DNA of 64,000 bases from JAUASW01 sp036880965 (GCF_036880965.1 NZ_JBAJMV010000003.1:124001-188000); one strand, 5' to 3'; shown: positions 42,909-52,232, numbered from the stretch's first letter. The notes: generated by a model not told the origin, from the letters alone. Numbers and translations: made by a program.

Positions 42909-44984
42909 TCAGGACTTGTCGGCAGCTTGGGCTGCGCTCGACGCCGCCCCCTTTGCAGCAAACGCCTCGCGCAGCCGCTTGAGCTTCTCGCGCGGGTCTT
43001 CCTTGACCGACGACTCGTGCAGTTTCATCTCGAGGATGAAGCGGCTCGGGATGCCCATCACCAGCTCGCGCGCCTTGCGCCGCCGGCGAAGGGTGCTGAC
43101 CGCCAGGGTCTTGCGGGCACGGGTGATGCCCACGTACATGAGGCGGCGTTCTTCCTCGAGCCGCTGGGCCGTCATCTCTTCGTCGTCGGCCTTGAAGGGC
43201 AGGAGCCCTTCGTTGACGCCGGCCAGGAAGACATGCGGCCATTCCAGGCCCTTGCTGGCATGCAGGGTGGTCAGCACGACCTGGTCCTGGTCTTCGTTGC
43301 GCTCGGCCATCGAGAGGATCACGCTGATGGTCTGCGCGACCTGCAGCACGGTCTGCTTTTCGGTCTCGAACTTGCCGCCGTCCTCCTGGATCTCGCCGCC
43401 GCAGCGCTTGGCCACCCAGTCGACGAAATCGAGCACGTTGTTCCAGCGCGCGGCCGCGACCTTCTCGTTCTCTTCGTTGTCGTAGAGATGCTGTTCGTAG
43501 GCGATGTCGCTGAGCCATTCCAGCAGCAGCACTTTCGCTTCCTTCGCACCTGACGTGTGACGAGCCTTGTATTCCAGCTCGTTCACATAGCGGCCGAATT
43601 CGTGGAGCGAGCCGATCTGCTTGGCACTCAGCGCCGTGCCGAGGCTCTCGGCAAACAGCGCTTCGTACATGCTGCACTTCCACTTGCCGGCGAACTGGCT
43701 CAGCCCGGCGATGGTCTGGTGGCCGATGCCGCGCTTCGGTGTGGTCACCGCGCGCAGGAAGGCCGGGTCGTCATCCTGGTTCACCAGGAGCCGCAACCAG
43801 CCGCACAGGTCCTTGATCTCGGCCTTGTCGAAGAAACTCTGGCCACCGCTGACCTTGTAGGGAATGTTCGCGCGGCGCAGTGCCTGTTCAAAAGGCCGTG
43901 ATTGGTGGTTGGCGCGGTAGAGGATGGCGAAGTCCTTGAACTCAATGCCGGCGCCGCCCTGGCCACGTATCGCCTGGATGCGCGAGACGGCGCGCTCGGC
44001 CTCGTGGTCTTCGCCATCGGACTCGACCAGGGCCACCGGCTCGCCATCACCGAACTCGCTCCACAGCTTCTTGTCGAAGATCTTCGGATTGACCGCGATG
44101 ACGTTGTTGGCCGCGCGCAGGATGGCGCCGGTGGAGCGGTAGTTCTGCTCCAGCGGAATCACCTTCAGTTGCGGGAAGTCCAGCGGCAGGCGCTTCAGGT
44201 TCTCGATGGTCGCGCCGCGCCAGCCGTAGATGCTCTGGTCGTCGTCGCCCACGGCCGTGAACAGCGCGCGCTCACCGACCAGTTGCTTCAGGAGGTCGTA
44301 CTGCACCGCATTGGTGTCCTGGTACTCGTCGACCAGCACATAGCGAAGGGTGTCCTGCCACTTGCCGCGCGCCTCGGCATCTTCGGTGAGGAGCTTCAGC
44401 GGCAGGGAGATCAGGTCGTCGAAGTCAACCGCCTGGTAGGCCGCGAGACGCTCCTGGTACTTGGTCATCACGATGGCCGCGGTGCGCTCGTTCTCGTCCT
44501 TGGCCTGCGCGGCGGCTTGCGCAGCGTTCAGGCCCATGTTCTTCCACAGCGAGATCGTCCATTGCCAGGAGCGCGCCTGGTTGGCATCCGTCGTGCCGCC
44601 GGCATCACGCAGCACGGAGAGCACGTCGTCGCTGTCGAGGATGGAGAACTGCTCTTTCAGCCCGACGCGCGTGCCCTCCTGGCGCAGGATGCGCACGCCC
44701 AGGCTGTGGAAGGTCGAGATCGCCAGGTCCTTGGCGGCGCGGGGCCCGACCAGCGCCTTGGCCCGCTCGCGCATTTCCTGCGCGGCCTTGTTGGTGAAGG
44801 TGATGGCGGCGATATTGCGCGCCGCGTAGCCAGACTTCAGCAACTGGCCGATCTTGGTCGTGATCACTCGCGTCTTGCCCGAGCCGGCACCGGCCACCAC
44901 CAGGCAGGGCCCGGTCAGGTGGTAGACCGCCTCCAATTGCGCGGGGTTGAGCGTGGCGGCAGCGTCGAGAGGCGGGGAGGACAT
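42909..44984 (-). CDS. rep: ATP-dependent DNA helicase Rep (UvrD/Rep superfamily 1)
   Basis: The 691-residue protein closely follows E. coli Rep: LNPAQLEAVYHLTGPCLVVAGAGSGKT (Walker A, in parts), RNIAAITFTNKAAQEM (motif Ia), DEYQDTNAVQYDLL (Walker B), FTAVGDDDQSIYGWRGA (motif III), LEQNYRST (motif IV) and the late VVLTTLHASKGLEWPHVF (motif V) and EEERRLMYVGITRARK (motif VI). It is a 3'-5' helicase that helps replication forks pass obstacles. Motif II has DEYQD, as in Rep, rather than DEFQD of UvrD. The C-terminus is short with Ala-rich sequence. No ribosome-binding site is obvious. The start is preceded within 70 bases by a 9-bp tandem repeat. Confidence 0.93.
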   Translation of the reverse strand: MSSPPLDAAATLNPAQLEAVYHLTGPCLVVAGAGSGKTRVITTKIGQLLKSGYAARNIAAITFTNKAAQEMRERAKALVGPRAAKDLAISTFHSLGVRILRQEGTRVGLKEQFSILDSDDVLSVLRDAGGTTDANQARSWQWTISLWKNMGLNAAQAAAQAKDENERTAAIVMTKYQERLAAYQAVDFDDLISLPLKLLTEDAEARGKWQDTLRYVLVDEYQDTNAVQYDLLKQLVGERALFTAVGDDDQSIYGWRGATIENLKRLPLDFPQLKVIPLEQNYRSTGAILRAANNVIAVNPKIFDKKLWSEFGDGEPVALVESDGEDHEAERAVSRIQAIRGQGGAGIEFKDFAILYRANHQSRPFEQALRRANIPYKVSGGQSFFDKAEIKDLCGWLRLLVNQDDDPAFLRAVTTPKRGIGHQTIAGLSQFAGKWKCSMYEALFAESLGTALSAKQIGSLHEFGRYVNELEYKARHTSGAKEAKVLLLEWLSDIAYEQHLYDNEENEKVAAARWNNVLDFVDWVAKRCGGEIQEDGGKFETEKQTVLQVAQTISVILSMAERNEDQDQVVLTTLHASKGLEWPHVFLAGVNEGLLPFKADDEEMTAQRLEEERRLMYVGITRARKTLAVSTLRRRRKARELVMGIPSRFILEMKLHESSVKEDPREKLKRLREAFAAKGAASSAAQAADKS

Positions 44985-44999
44985 CGGGGAAGGGCACGA

Positions 45000-45053
45000 A
45001 CGGCACGGACGGCACGGACGGCAATAACGGCAATAACGGCACTAACGGCACTA
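45000..45053. repeat. Six-copy 9-bp tandem repeat in the rep promoter region
   Basis: The unit ACGGCANNN occurs six times head to tail in three identical pairs: ACGGCACGG twice, ACGGCAATA twice, ACGGCACTA twice. It sits 16-69 bases upstream of the rep start, between rep and the O-antigen-ligase-like gene. In frame, a 9-bp unit would not shift a reading frame. It may be a variable repeat. Confidence 0.85.
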
Positions 45054-45089
45054 TGGGGGCCGACCATGATAGCGGCGCCCCGTGAGCGG

Positions 45090-47630
45090 CTACTGACGCG
45101 AATCCTGCACCACGCCCGGCGGCAGTGCCCGCAGGCACAAGCCCAGCAAGAGCACGCTGTAGAACATGAAGGAGATGCGCGGCGCATCGAGCAGGCTGTC
45201 GAACAGGCCCACCATGAGGAAGCCGACGAGGGACGCGGCCACCGCCGGTGCCAGCGCATGGGCACGCGCACGGCCCAGGCTGACGCGCCAAAGCGCCGCG
45301 GCCACCAGTGCAGCCCAGATCCAGAGGCCGACCCAGCCCTGCTCGAACTGCAGGTGCAAGGGCAGGCTCTTGGCATGCCAGGGCAGGTGGTGGCGGTCGC
45401 TGGTGAAGTACCAGCGCGCCAGGCCCGCGGAGAAGTCGCCGTTGGCCAGCAAATTGCGGCCCGAGGCGTCAATCAACTGCAGCTCGCCCACATCCAGCTC
45501 CTTGCCCGCCACGGTTTCGGCGATGGCAAAGGTGATCAGGCGCGGCGCCCACCAGTCGCCGCCGGCACCGCGCGGCAAGGCATCGAGCTTGAGCTGCACC
45601 GTCTGCCATTCACCGGGCTTGCCTTTCACATGCAAGGCCTTGTGGCTGCGGCCTTCCTGGTAGAGCAGATGCTTTTCGGCCACCTCGGCAAAGAGGCCTG
45701 CTGCTTCGCCGGCCCGCACGCGCGCCTGCAGCGTCAGGGGCCCGCTCGGCACGGCGATGCGCTGGGTCACGCGCAGCATGCCGCCATAGTCCAGCAGATG
45801 GCGCCCGCCGCTCAGGCGCAGGAAAGGTTGGCCCGCTTCATCGCCGAGGCGGAAGTCGCCCACCCGCTCGTCCACCGGGCCGGAATAGAAACGCGTCGCC
45901 ATATAACGGCCACTGCCACGCCCCAGCCAACGCTCCTCATCGCTTTGCAGGAGCCGGTAGCTGCTGCGCCAGTGATCGACACGGGCGCCCAGGTCCTGCA
46001 CGCCGGTGGCCATGCGCTCGCCCAGATAGGCACCACCTTCCAGCGTCGACACGATGGCGCCACTGACCAGCAGCACGCCAGCCAGGATCGCGCGCACCCG
46101 CCAGTGGAGCGCCAGCAGGCGATCAGCCGCCTGCGGCGCCGCGCCCAGCAACCAGACCCAGGCCAGCGCCCAGAGCGCCAGCGGCCACAGCGTCGCGCGC
46201 AAGGCGAGCTCGCCCCCCCAGTTGCCTGCCACCACGGCCACGCAACCCAGGCTCCAGAACCACACCGTGCTCACCAGCATTGTGCGCAGCGTGGCTTCCA
46301 TGCGGCTGGGCGGCCGCCACATCAGCAAGGCGCCCAAGGCGAAGGACAGCCCATAGATCACATAGGCGGACTTGGGTATCCAGTTCGCCACCGACCAACT
46401 CAAGCCCGCCGCCAGCGTGCCCAGCAAGGCCGCCATGGACAGCACCAGGGCACGCGCGCCAACGCCTTCGACCAGCAATTGCCGCGGCGCAAACAGCAGC
46501 AGCAAGGCCGTACCGGACAGTGCCAGCAAGCCACGATAGCCAGCCACCGCAAAGATTTGCGCTGCGCTGAAACCGAACAAGCCCAGCAACGCCAGCAAGG
46601 GCAAGGCGCGCAAGGCCGTTTCCAGGTGCTGGGGTTGCTCGGCCAGCGAGGTGCTGCGCGCATGGTGCTGGCGATAGCTGAGGAAGAGCAGCGTTGCCAA
46701 GGTCACCGGCAGGGCGAGGTAGACGCCGCGCGAGAAGGTGGTGAGCGCGGCATAGCTGGCCATCAGCACCAAGGCCAGCAAGAGCCCCAGCAGCACCGGG
46801 CTGCGCTGGCGCATCAGCGCCGCCAGCGCGAAAGGCAGGCACAGCAGCAGGGCGCCATCCAGCATCGCGCCGCCCACCTGCATCTCCCAGAACATGGCCG
46901 TGCTGCGGTAGTCTGAGCTGAAGTTCAGGAGACCGGGGAAAGCCACCCGCTCCCACAGGGCCGCCAGCGCGATGCCGGCCAGCGCCAGGCACATGGCGAA
47001 GAGCATGCCGCGCTCGATCCGGTCCGGCCGGCTCGCTGCCGCGCGTTGCCACAAGGGCAGCAGCAGCAGGGCATAGACCAGGCCCTTGGCCTGGCGCGGA
47101 CCGTTGAGCGATTCCAGGTAGCCCTGCCACCAGCCGAATTCCAGGCCACCGGCGTCCTGGATGCCGCGCCAGACCGACAGCAGCACCGAGGCCGCGAACA
47201 GCAGCAGCAAGAGCTTGGCCAGCGCCGAGGGCGCCAGCGGCCGGCGCCAGGCCTGGGCCTTGCTGTCGACCCGGCCCAGCGCATAGGCGGCATAGCCGCC
47301 CGCGGCGGCAGCCATCACCAGGAGGTCCAGTTCCTCAAAGATGAACCAGCCGGTCCAGGTGGCCAGACCCAGCACAGGCACCAGGCCGATCAACAGCAGG
47401 GGCGCGGCCTGCCACCAGCGGAAGCTGGCCGCCAGCACAGCCAGATAGGCAGCGACAGCCAGCGACGGCAGCAAAGGGTAGTGGCTGGCCAGGCCAAGGC
47501 CCAGCAGGCCACAGCCCAGGGCCAGCAGCATCGCCAGCCAGCGGCTTGCGTGGTTCGGACGGCTCAGCGCAGGGCGAGCCGGCAGGGCGGGCGGCTGGCC
47601 CGACAGGGCTGGCGAAACATCGGTGGGCAT
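45090..47630 (-). CDS. O-antigen-ligase-like (Wzy_C) membrane protein with large extracytoplasmic insert
   Basis: The roughly 846-residue protein has about 12 N-terminal membrane helices, with an O-antigen ligase/polymerase-type central region (WWQGYLESLNGPRQAKGL, ALTTFSRGVYLALPVTLA). A soluble region of about 200 residues follows (about 540-750), then two or three final helices. The soluble part is beta-rich (GPLTLQARVRAGEAAGLF, NLLANGDFSAGLARWYF), resembling carbohydrate-binding domains. The 'TFSRG' segment corresponds to the loop region around the catalytic Arg in WaaL/Wzy enzymes. It probably joins or polymerises a surface glycan, but the acceptor is unknown. No lipopolysaccharide genes adjoin it. 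Start at 47630 or 47648; neither has a good ribosome-binding site. Confidence 0.75.
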   Translation of the reverse strand: MPTDVSPALSGQPPALPARPALSRPNHASRWLAMLLALGCGLLGLGLASHYPLLPSLAVAAYLAVLAASFRWWQAAPLLLIGLVPVLGLATWTGWFIFEELDLLVMAAAAGGYAAYALGRVDSKAQAWRRPLAPSALAKLLLLLFAASVLLSVWRGIQDAGGLEFGWWQGYLESLNGPRQAKGLVYALLLLPLWQRAAASRPDRIERGMLFAMCLALAGIALAALWERVAFPGLLNFSSDYRSTAMFWEMQVGGAMLDGALLLCLPFALAALMRQRSPVLLGLLLALVLMASYAALTTFSRGVYLALPVTLATLLFLSYRQHHARSTSLAEQPQHLETALRALPLLALLGLFGFSAAQIFAVAGYRGLLALSGTALLLLFAPRQLLVEGVGARALVLSMAALLGTLAAGLSWSVANWIPKSAYVIYGLSFALGALLMWRPPSRMEATLRTMLVSTVWFWSLGCVAVVAGNWGGELALRATLWPLALWALAWVWLLGAAPQAADRLLALHWRVRAILAGVLLVSGAIVSTLEGGAYLGERMATGVQDLGARVDHWRSSYRLLQSDEERWLGRGSGRYMATRFYSGPVDERVGDFRLGDEAGQPFLRLSGGRHLLDYGGMLRVTQRIAVPSGPLTLQARVRAGEAAGLFAEVAEKHLLYQEGRSHKALHVKGKPGEWQTVQLKLDALPRGAGGDWWAPRLITFAIAETVAGKELDVGELQLIDASGRNLLANGDFSAGLARWYFTSDRHHLPWHAKSLPLHLQFEQGWVGLWIWAALVAAALWRVSLGRARAHALAPAVAASLVGFLMVGLFDSLLDAPRISFMFYSVLLLGLCLRALPPGVVQDSRQ

Positions 47631-47716
47631 GCAAAGGATGATAGCCATCGCTCATGACTGGCGATGCATCGCTTAAGCTCTGCGGCATGAGCATTTCCCC
47701 CAGGGGCGCCACACTG

Positions 47717-48487
47717 ATGGATGAGCATCGTGCTGTCCGGCGGCTGTGCCTGCTGGCGCCGCTGGCCCTGGTCGCCCAACCGGCCCTGGCGCGCGATCTG
47801 CTGGTCGTGGGCACCTCATTCCCTCGCATCTTCGAGGCCAGCGGCAAGCCAGGCGAGGCCGATGGCCTGGGTGCCGAGCTGATGCGCCGCGCCGCCGCGC
47901 GCATGGGCCTGGGCCTGCGTTTCGAGGTGCTGCCCTGGCTGCGCGCGCAGGCCATGGTCGAGCAGGGCCAGGCCGATGTGCTGGTGGGCCCCTACCGCAC
48001 GCCGGAACGTGAGCAGCGCTTTCTTTTCTCGCGCCAGGCCTTCTATGCCGACGCCCTGGTCTTCTATGCCCGGCGCAACCTGGCCACGCACTGGGTGGGC
48101 GACTTCACGGCGCTGGCACAGGTCCCCGTGGCCATCGTTCAGGGTTGGGCCTACGGCGACGAGTTCGAGCGTGCCCGTCCGGGCCTGCAGGTGCTCAGTA
48201 CCGCGCTGACCGTGGAGACCGGCCTCTTGATGCTCAAGCGCGGACGCATCGAACTGCTGGCCAGCAATGAGCGCAACACCGCACCGGTGATCGAAGCCCT
48301 GGGTCTCGCCCAGGAGCTGCAGATCATCAATCCTCCCATCAGCTTTCAGCGCGGGCATTTCGCCTACACCCGCAATGCGCGGGGCGAAGCCTGGCGCGAC
48401 AGCATCGACCAGGTCATGAGCCAGATGCGGGCGACAGGCGAGTTGCGCGAGCTGGCCCGTCAATGGCACATCGCGATTCCTGAGTAA
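47717..48487 (+). CDS. Periplasmic solute-binding protein (amino-acid-type, SBP_bac_3)
   Basis: The roughly 256-residue protein has a signal peptide ending at ALAR and the two-lobe SBP_bac_3 pattern: LRFEVLPWLRAQAMVEQGQADVLVGPYRTPEREQRFLFSRQAFY (in parts), VAIVQGWAYGDEFERARPG and the closing DQVMSQMRATGELRELARQWH. It probably binds a polar small molecule, but no ABC permease or ATPase gene lies near, so it may serve as a sensor or belong to a distant transporter. ATG 47717 gives the shorter leader; ATG 47687 is an alternative with no ribosome-binding site. It is divergent from the ligase-like gene and precedes phoD by 11 bases on the same strand. Confidence 0.8.
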   Translation: MDEHRAVRRLCLLAPLALVAQPALARDLLVVGTSFPRIFEASGKPGEADGLGAELMRRAAARMGLGLRFEVLPWLRAQAMVEQGQADVLVGPYRTPEREQRFLFSRQAFYADALVFYARRNLATHWVGDFTALAQVPVAIVQGWAYGDEFERARPGLQVLSTALTVETGLLMLKRGRIELLASNERNTAPVIEALGLAQELQIINPPISFQRGHFAYTRNARGEAWRDSIDQVMSQMRATGELRELARQWHIAIPE

Positions 48488-48498
48488 GCTCTTCTGCC

Positions 48499-50034
48499 AT
48501 GAGCATCAACACCGACCGTCGCCAGCTTCTCCAATGGGCCCTGGCGGCGGGCGCGGCGCCGCTGTTCCTGCGCCATGCCCTGGCCGCCGACACCGAGCGA
48601 TTCGCCCTGGGCCTGGCTTCGGGCTGCCCGCGTCCTGATCGACTGGTGTTGTGGACCCGGCTCACCGGCCCTGCGCTGCCCGAACAGGTCGAGGTTCGCT
48701 GGGAGCTTGCAGAGGACGAGGGCTTCCAGCGCATTGCCGCCAGCGGCGTGGAGGCCGCGCGCCCTGACAGCGCCCATACCGTGCATGCCGAGCCCAGCGG
48801 CTTGAAGCCCGATCGCTGGTACTGGTATCGCTTCAGTGCCCTGGGCCAGCGCAGCGTCGTCGGGCGCACGCGCACCGCGCCGGCACCCGACGCTCCGGCC
48901 ACCTTGCGCTTCGCCATCGCCTCCTGCCAGCGCTATGACCACGGCTTCTACGCCGCCTGGCGCGACATGGCCGAGCAGGAGCTGGACCTGGTGCTCTTCC
49001 TGGGCGACTACATCTATGAGTACGGCCCTGGCAAGGACAGCCAGGCCAAGCGCCAGCACACCGGCCGCGCCTGCCAGACCCTGGACGACTACCGCCAGCG
49101 CTACGCCCTGCACAAGAGCGACCCTCACCTGCAGGCCATGCACGCCCGCGCACCCTGGCTCTGCACCTGGGACGACCACGAGGTGTCGAACGACTATGCA
49201 GGCAACCAGGGCGACAACCTGGCGGCAGACTTCCCGGCACGCCGGGCCGCTGCCGTTCAGGCTTATTGGGAGCACATGCCCTTCCCCAAGGCCTGGCAGC
49301 CACGGGCCGACAACCTGGCGCCGCTGCGGCTCTACCAGCACTGGGACTGGGGATCGCTGGCCCGTGTGATCACGCTGGACGGCCGCAGCTGGCGCGACCC
49401 CCAGGTCTGCCCCAAGCCGGGCCGCAGCGGATCGAACACCGTGGACCTGAGCGAATGCCCGGCCCTCATCGAGCCTAACCGCAGCCTGTTGGGCGCAGCG
49501 CAGGAGCGCTGGCTGGCGCAGACCTGGGACGCCAGCCGCCCCTGGAACCTGCTGGCCCAGCAGACCCTGATGGCCCGCCACAGCCAGCGCGACACCAGCA
49601 ACGGCGGCGGCCGCTACTGGACCGATGGCTGGGACGGCTACCCGGCCGCCCGCTCGCGCCTGCTGAACGACCTTGCCGCGGCCAAGGTGCCCAATGCCGT
49701 GGTGCTCGGAGGCGATGTGCATGCCAACCATGTGGCGGGCCTGCGCGCCGATTTCGACCGGACCGACTCACCGCTGCTGGCCAGCGAGTTCTGCGGCACC
49801 TCGATCACCAGCCACGGCGGTTCGCAGGAGCGCATGACCCAGGGGCTGGCCCACAACCCGCACATGCTGCTGTCACGCAGCGACCAGCGTGGCTACGTGC
49901 GGTTCGACCTCAAGGCTGGCCTGATGCAGGCCGAGCTGCGCGCCGTGCTCGATCCCTGGGATGCGCAGAGCGCCGTGCAGGCGCAGGCCCGCTTCGTGGT
50001 GGAAGCCGGCAAGGCAGGCCCGCAGCTCGCCTGA
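48499..50034 (+). CDS. phoD: Alkaline phosphatase D family protein, Tat-exported
   Basis: The 511-residue protein begins with a Tat-type signal (DRRQLLQWALAAGAAPLFL), then a beta-sandwich and the PhoD metallophosphatase domain. Metal ligands of the family are visible: FAIASCQRYDHG (catalytic-site Cys), LVLFLGDYIYEYG, TWDDHEVSNDYAGN and VVLGGDVHANHV. PhoD enzymes are calcium/iron-dependent phosphodiesterases and phosphomonoesterases that release phosphate from teichoic acid, phospholipid headgroups or other esters. The Cys that ligates iron in Bacillus PhoD corresponds to ASCQ here. No Pho box was identified by eye. It may be co-transcribed with the solute-binding protein gene upstream. Confidence 0.9.
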   Translation: MSINTDRRQLLQWALAAGAAPLFLRHALAADTERFALGLASGCPRPDRLVLWTRLTGPALPEQVEVRWELAEDEGFQRIAASGVEAARPDSAHTVHAEPSGLKPDRWYWYRFSALGQRSVVGRTRTAPAPDAPATLRFAIASCQRYDHGFYAAWRDMAEQELDLVLFLGDYIYEYGPGKDSQAKRQHTGRACQTLDDYRQRYALHKSDPHLQAMHARAPWLCTWDDHEVSNDYAGNQGDNLAADFPARRAAAVQAYWEHMPFPKAWQPRADNLAPLRLYQHWDWGSLARVITLDGRSWRDPQVCPKPGRSGSNTVDLSECPALIEPNRSLLGAAQERWLAQTWDASRPWNLLAQQTLMARHSQRDTSNGGGRYWTDGWDGYPAARSRLLNDLAAAKVPNAVVLGGDVHANHVAGLRADFDRTDSPLLASEFCGTSITSHGGSQERMTQGLAHNPHMLLSRSDQRGYVRFDLKAGLMQAELRAVLDPWDAQSAVQAQARFVVEAGKAGPQLA

Positions 50035-50090
50035 GCGGGTGCCGCAGTGCCGCCAGTGCCGGGCCGTACTGGGGCCGTACGGGGTGCTGA

Positions 50091-51077
50091 CTAGCGAGGC
50101 TCGTTGGCCGTGATCTGGCGCCAGAAACGCCAGAACCAGGATGTCGCACCTGCGGCTTCATCGGCCCCGCTGTCCAGGGGCATGGGCGCGGAATTGGCGA
50201 TCGGCATCGGCGTCAATTGCAGGGCTGAATGGCTTTCGCCAGCCAGCCAGGAGCGCAGGTCCAGGCCCAGTGCTTCGGAACTGGCATGGCGCTGCTCCGG
50301 CAGGGGGCTGGCGGCCTTGTGCACCAGGGCTTCCAGGCTCAGCCGCTGCTGCGGGCTCAACTCGGGCCAGCGGGTGGCGACACTGTCGTGCTCGGGGCTG
50401 GCTTCGTGATGATCAGGGGCGCGTTCATGCACCAGCTCGCACAGCAGCGCGCCCAGGGCATAGGCTTCGCTGGCGCTGCTGGGCGCCGCTCCCTGCCGAC
50501 GCTCCGGGCTGGCATAGACCAGCAGGGCCGGGTGCGGCGGCTCGGGCAATTCCTCGTGGCTCAGGTGCAAGCCCATCAGCTGCAGGCGGCCATCGGCGCG
50601 CACCCACAGCAGGCTTGGGTCCAGCTCGGAGAGCAGCAGGCCCTCGCTGTGGGCATGGGCCAGCGCATCGCAAAGCTGCAGCAGAAGCGCCAGCCTTTCA
50701 CGCAGGGCGAGGCGCTCGGTCAGGCTCATCAACGGCCGCGCTTCCACCCAGGGCAGCACCAGGAAGGGCTTGCCATGCGGGGTGACGCCGCTGTCCATTG
50801 GGGTGACGATGCCATGGTGCTCCAGGCGCGCCAGCTCGGAGGCGCCATCGGCGAAGCGCAGCATCAGTGCGGCGGCATCGGTGGCGTTCTCGAACACGAT
50901 CAGGGCGGCGCGCTGCCCGCGGGCCAGCACATGCTCGGCGCGATACCACTGGCCGGCAGCACTGGCGTGCAGCGCACGGCGCAACATCCAGACGCCCAGG
51001 CGCTGCTCGGGTACCAGGGTGGCACCTGCTGGCGGACCGGCGACCGGCCGCGGACGGTGGTTGAAAGCGAAACGCAT
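50091..51077 (-). CDS. Probable Ser/Thr pseudokinase
   Basis: The 328-residue protein follows the Hanks-type kinase fold: an N-lobe with ARLEHHGIVTPMDSG, the hinge FLVLPWVEARPL, LLQLCDALAHAHSEG before the catalytic loop, YASPERRQG (APE position) and an ALGALLCELVHERAPD helix. The catalytic residues are gone. The VAIK Lys is absent from RAALIVFEN, the HRDLKPxN loop reads LSELDPSLLW (about 149-158), and DFG reads GLH in LMGLHL. It therefore should not transfer phosphate but may bind partners or nucleotides as a scaffold. A C-terminal tail of about 55 residues contains PMPIANSAPMPLDSG and ends SWFWRFWRQITANEPR. ATG 51077 is preferred over 51119. No membrane helix. Confidence 0.8.
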   Translation of the reverse strand: MRFAFNHRPRPVAGPPAGATLVPEQRLGVWMLRRALHASAAGQWYRAEHVLARGQRAALIVFENATDAAALMLRFADGASELARLEHHGIVTPMDSGVTPHGKPFLVLPWVEARPLMSLTERLALRERLALLLQLCDALAHAHSEGLLLSELDPSLLWVRADGRLQLMGLHLSHEELPEPPHPALLVYASPERRQGAAPSSASEAYALGALLCELVHERAPDHHEASPEHDSVATRWPELSPQQRLSLEALVHKAASPLPEQRHASSEALGLDLRSWLAGESHSALQLTPMPIANSAPMPLDSGADEAAGATSWFWRFWRQITANEPR

Positions 51078-51201
51078 GGCTTGCCATGTTAGCCAGCCCC
51101 ACCCCTGCCCGAAACCCATGCCCCCTCGAACAAAGGGCTGGCGAGCATTCGCTCACATCCCCCGTGTGAGGGGGCAAGCCGGCTTGCGATACTCGCGGCC
51201 G

Positions 51202-52194
51202 ATGCAAGCAATCCTGGCCGTCACCCTGCCCTTCTTCGCCCTGGTGCTGTGCGGCTACCTGGCGGCTTCGCGCGGTGTGCTGGCCGAAAGCGCCATTCCG
51301 GGGCTCAACGGCTTCGTGCTGTTCTTCGCCCTGCCCTGCATGCTGTTCGGCTTCGGCATGAACACGCCGGTGCTGGAGCTCCTGAACCCGGCCATGCTGG
51401 GCCTGTATGCGAGTGTGGCCCTGGCCATCGTCGGACTGACCATCGCCCTGACCCGCTCGCCCCGCGTCGACATGAAGAACGCCGCCTTCGGTGCCCTGGT
51501 GGCCGCATTCCCGAATACCGGCTTCATGGGCGTGCCTCTGCTCGTGGCGCTGCTGGGCCAGAACGCCGCCGGACCGGTGATCTGCACCGTGCTGGCCGAT
51601 CTCTTTGTAACGAGTTCCCTGTGCGTGGCCTTGGCCAGCGCCCACGACCCGCGCGCCGACGGCCGGCCTGCGACGGCCGGCGCCGCACTGGCGCAAGCGC
51701 TGCGAGGCGCATTGTCCAATCCGCTGCCCTGGTCGATTGCACTGGGCATCCTGGCCTCGGCCACCGGCCTGCATCCGGCCGGGCCGCTGGACACCGTGAT
51801 CCGCATGCTGGGTGACGCCGCATCACCGGTCGCCCTGTTCACCATCGGCGCCGTGCTCTGGCGCTCGGGCCGGCATGCCCAGGGGCGCACGCCGGTCGCG
51901 CTTTATCTGCCGGTGGCGCTGATCAAGCTGATCCTGCATCCGGCGCTGGTTTGGAGCCTGGGCCTGGTGGGGCGGCGCTTCGGCCTGCCGCTGAGCGAAT
52001 TCCAGTTGCTGGTGCTCGTGCTGGCCGCCGCCTTGCCCAGCGCGAGCAATGTCTCACTGCTGGCCGAGCGCTATGGCGCCGACAACGGCCGCGTGGCACG
52101 CATCATCATGGCCTCGACAGTGTTGGCCTTCCTGAGCTTCACCGCGCTGGCCTGGCTCTTGATACGGCCGGCAGCAACGGCGGCGGCACAATAG
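51202..52194 (+). CDS. AEC-family (auxin efflux carrier) transporter
   Basis: The 330-residue protein has ten predicted helices in two five-helix bundles, typical of the AEC/PIN-like family. Features: FALVLCGYLAASRGVL near the N-terminus, LVAAFPNTGFMGVPLLVALLG with the NxGFxG motif in helix 4, and the second half LAAALPSASNVSLLAERYG. It probably exports or imports small carboxylates or amino-acid-like compounds; bacterial family members include malate and malonate carriers. It is divergent from the pseudokinase gene across 124 bp and is followed by the TPR protein gene at 38 bp. The ATG at 51202 has no strong ribosome-binding site. Confidence 0.88.
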   Translation: MQAILAVTLPFFALVLCGYLAASRGVLAESAIPGLNGFVLFFALPCMLFGFGMNTPVLELLNPAMLGLYASVALAIVGLTIALTRSPRVDMKNAAFGALVAAFPNTGFMGVPLLVALLGQNAAGPVICTVLADLFVTSSLCVALASAHDPRADGRPATAGAALAQALRGALSNPLPWSIALGILASATGLHPAGPLDTVIRMLGDAASPVALFTIGAVLWRSGRHAQGRTPVALYLPVALIKLILHPALVWSLGLVGRRFGLPLSEFQLLVLVLAAALPSASNVSLLAERYGADNGRVARIIMASTVLAFLSFTALAWLLIRPAATAAAQ

Positions 52195-52232
52195 CGGCCA
52201 CAAGATTCGACAGCCCCGGGGAGCCTCAAACC

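Noticed and set aside
45000..45053. Tandem repeat as a CRISPR-like array
   Set aside because: Units are 9 bp head to tail with no spacers and there are no cas genes nearby.
43902..46916. Forward-strand open frame of 1004 codons across rep and the ligase-like gene
   Set aside because: It runs antisense to two well-supported genes and across the tandem repeat between them, and shows no domain or plausible start signal.
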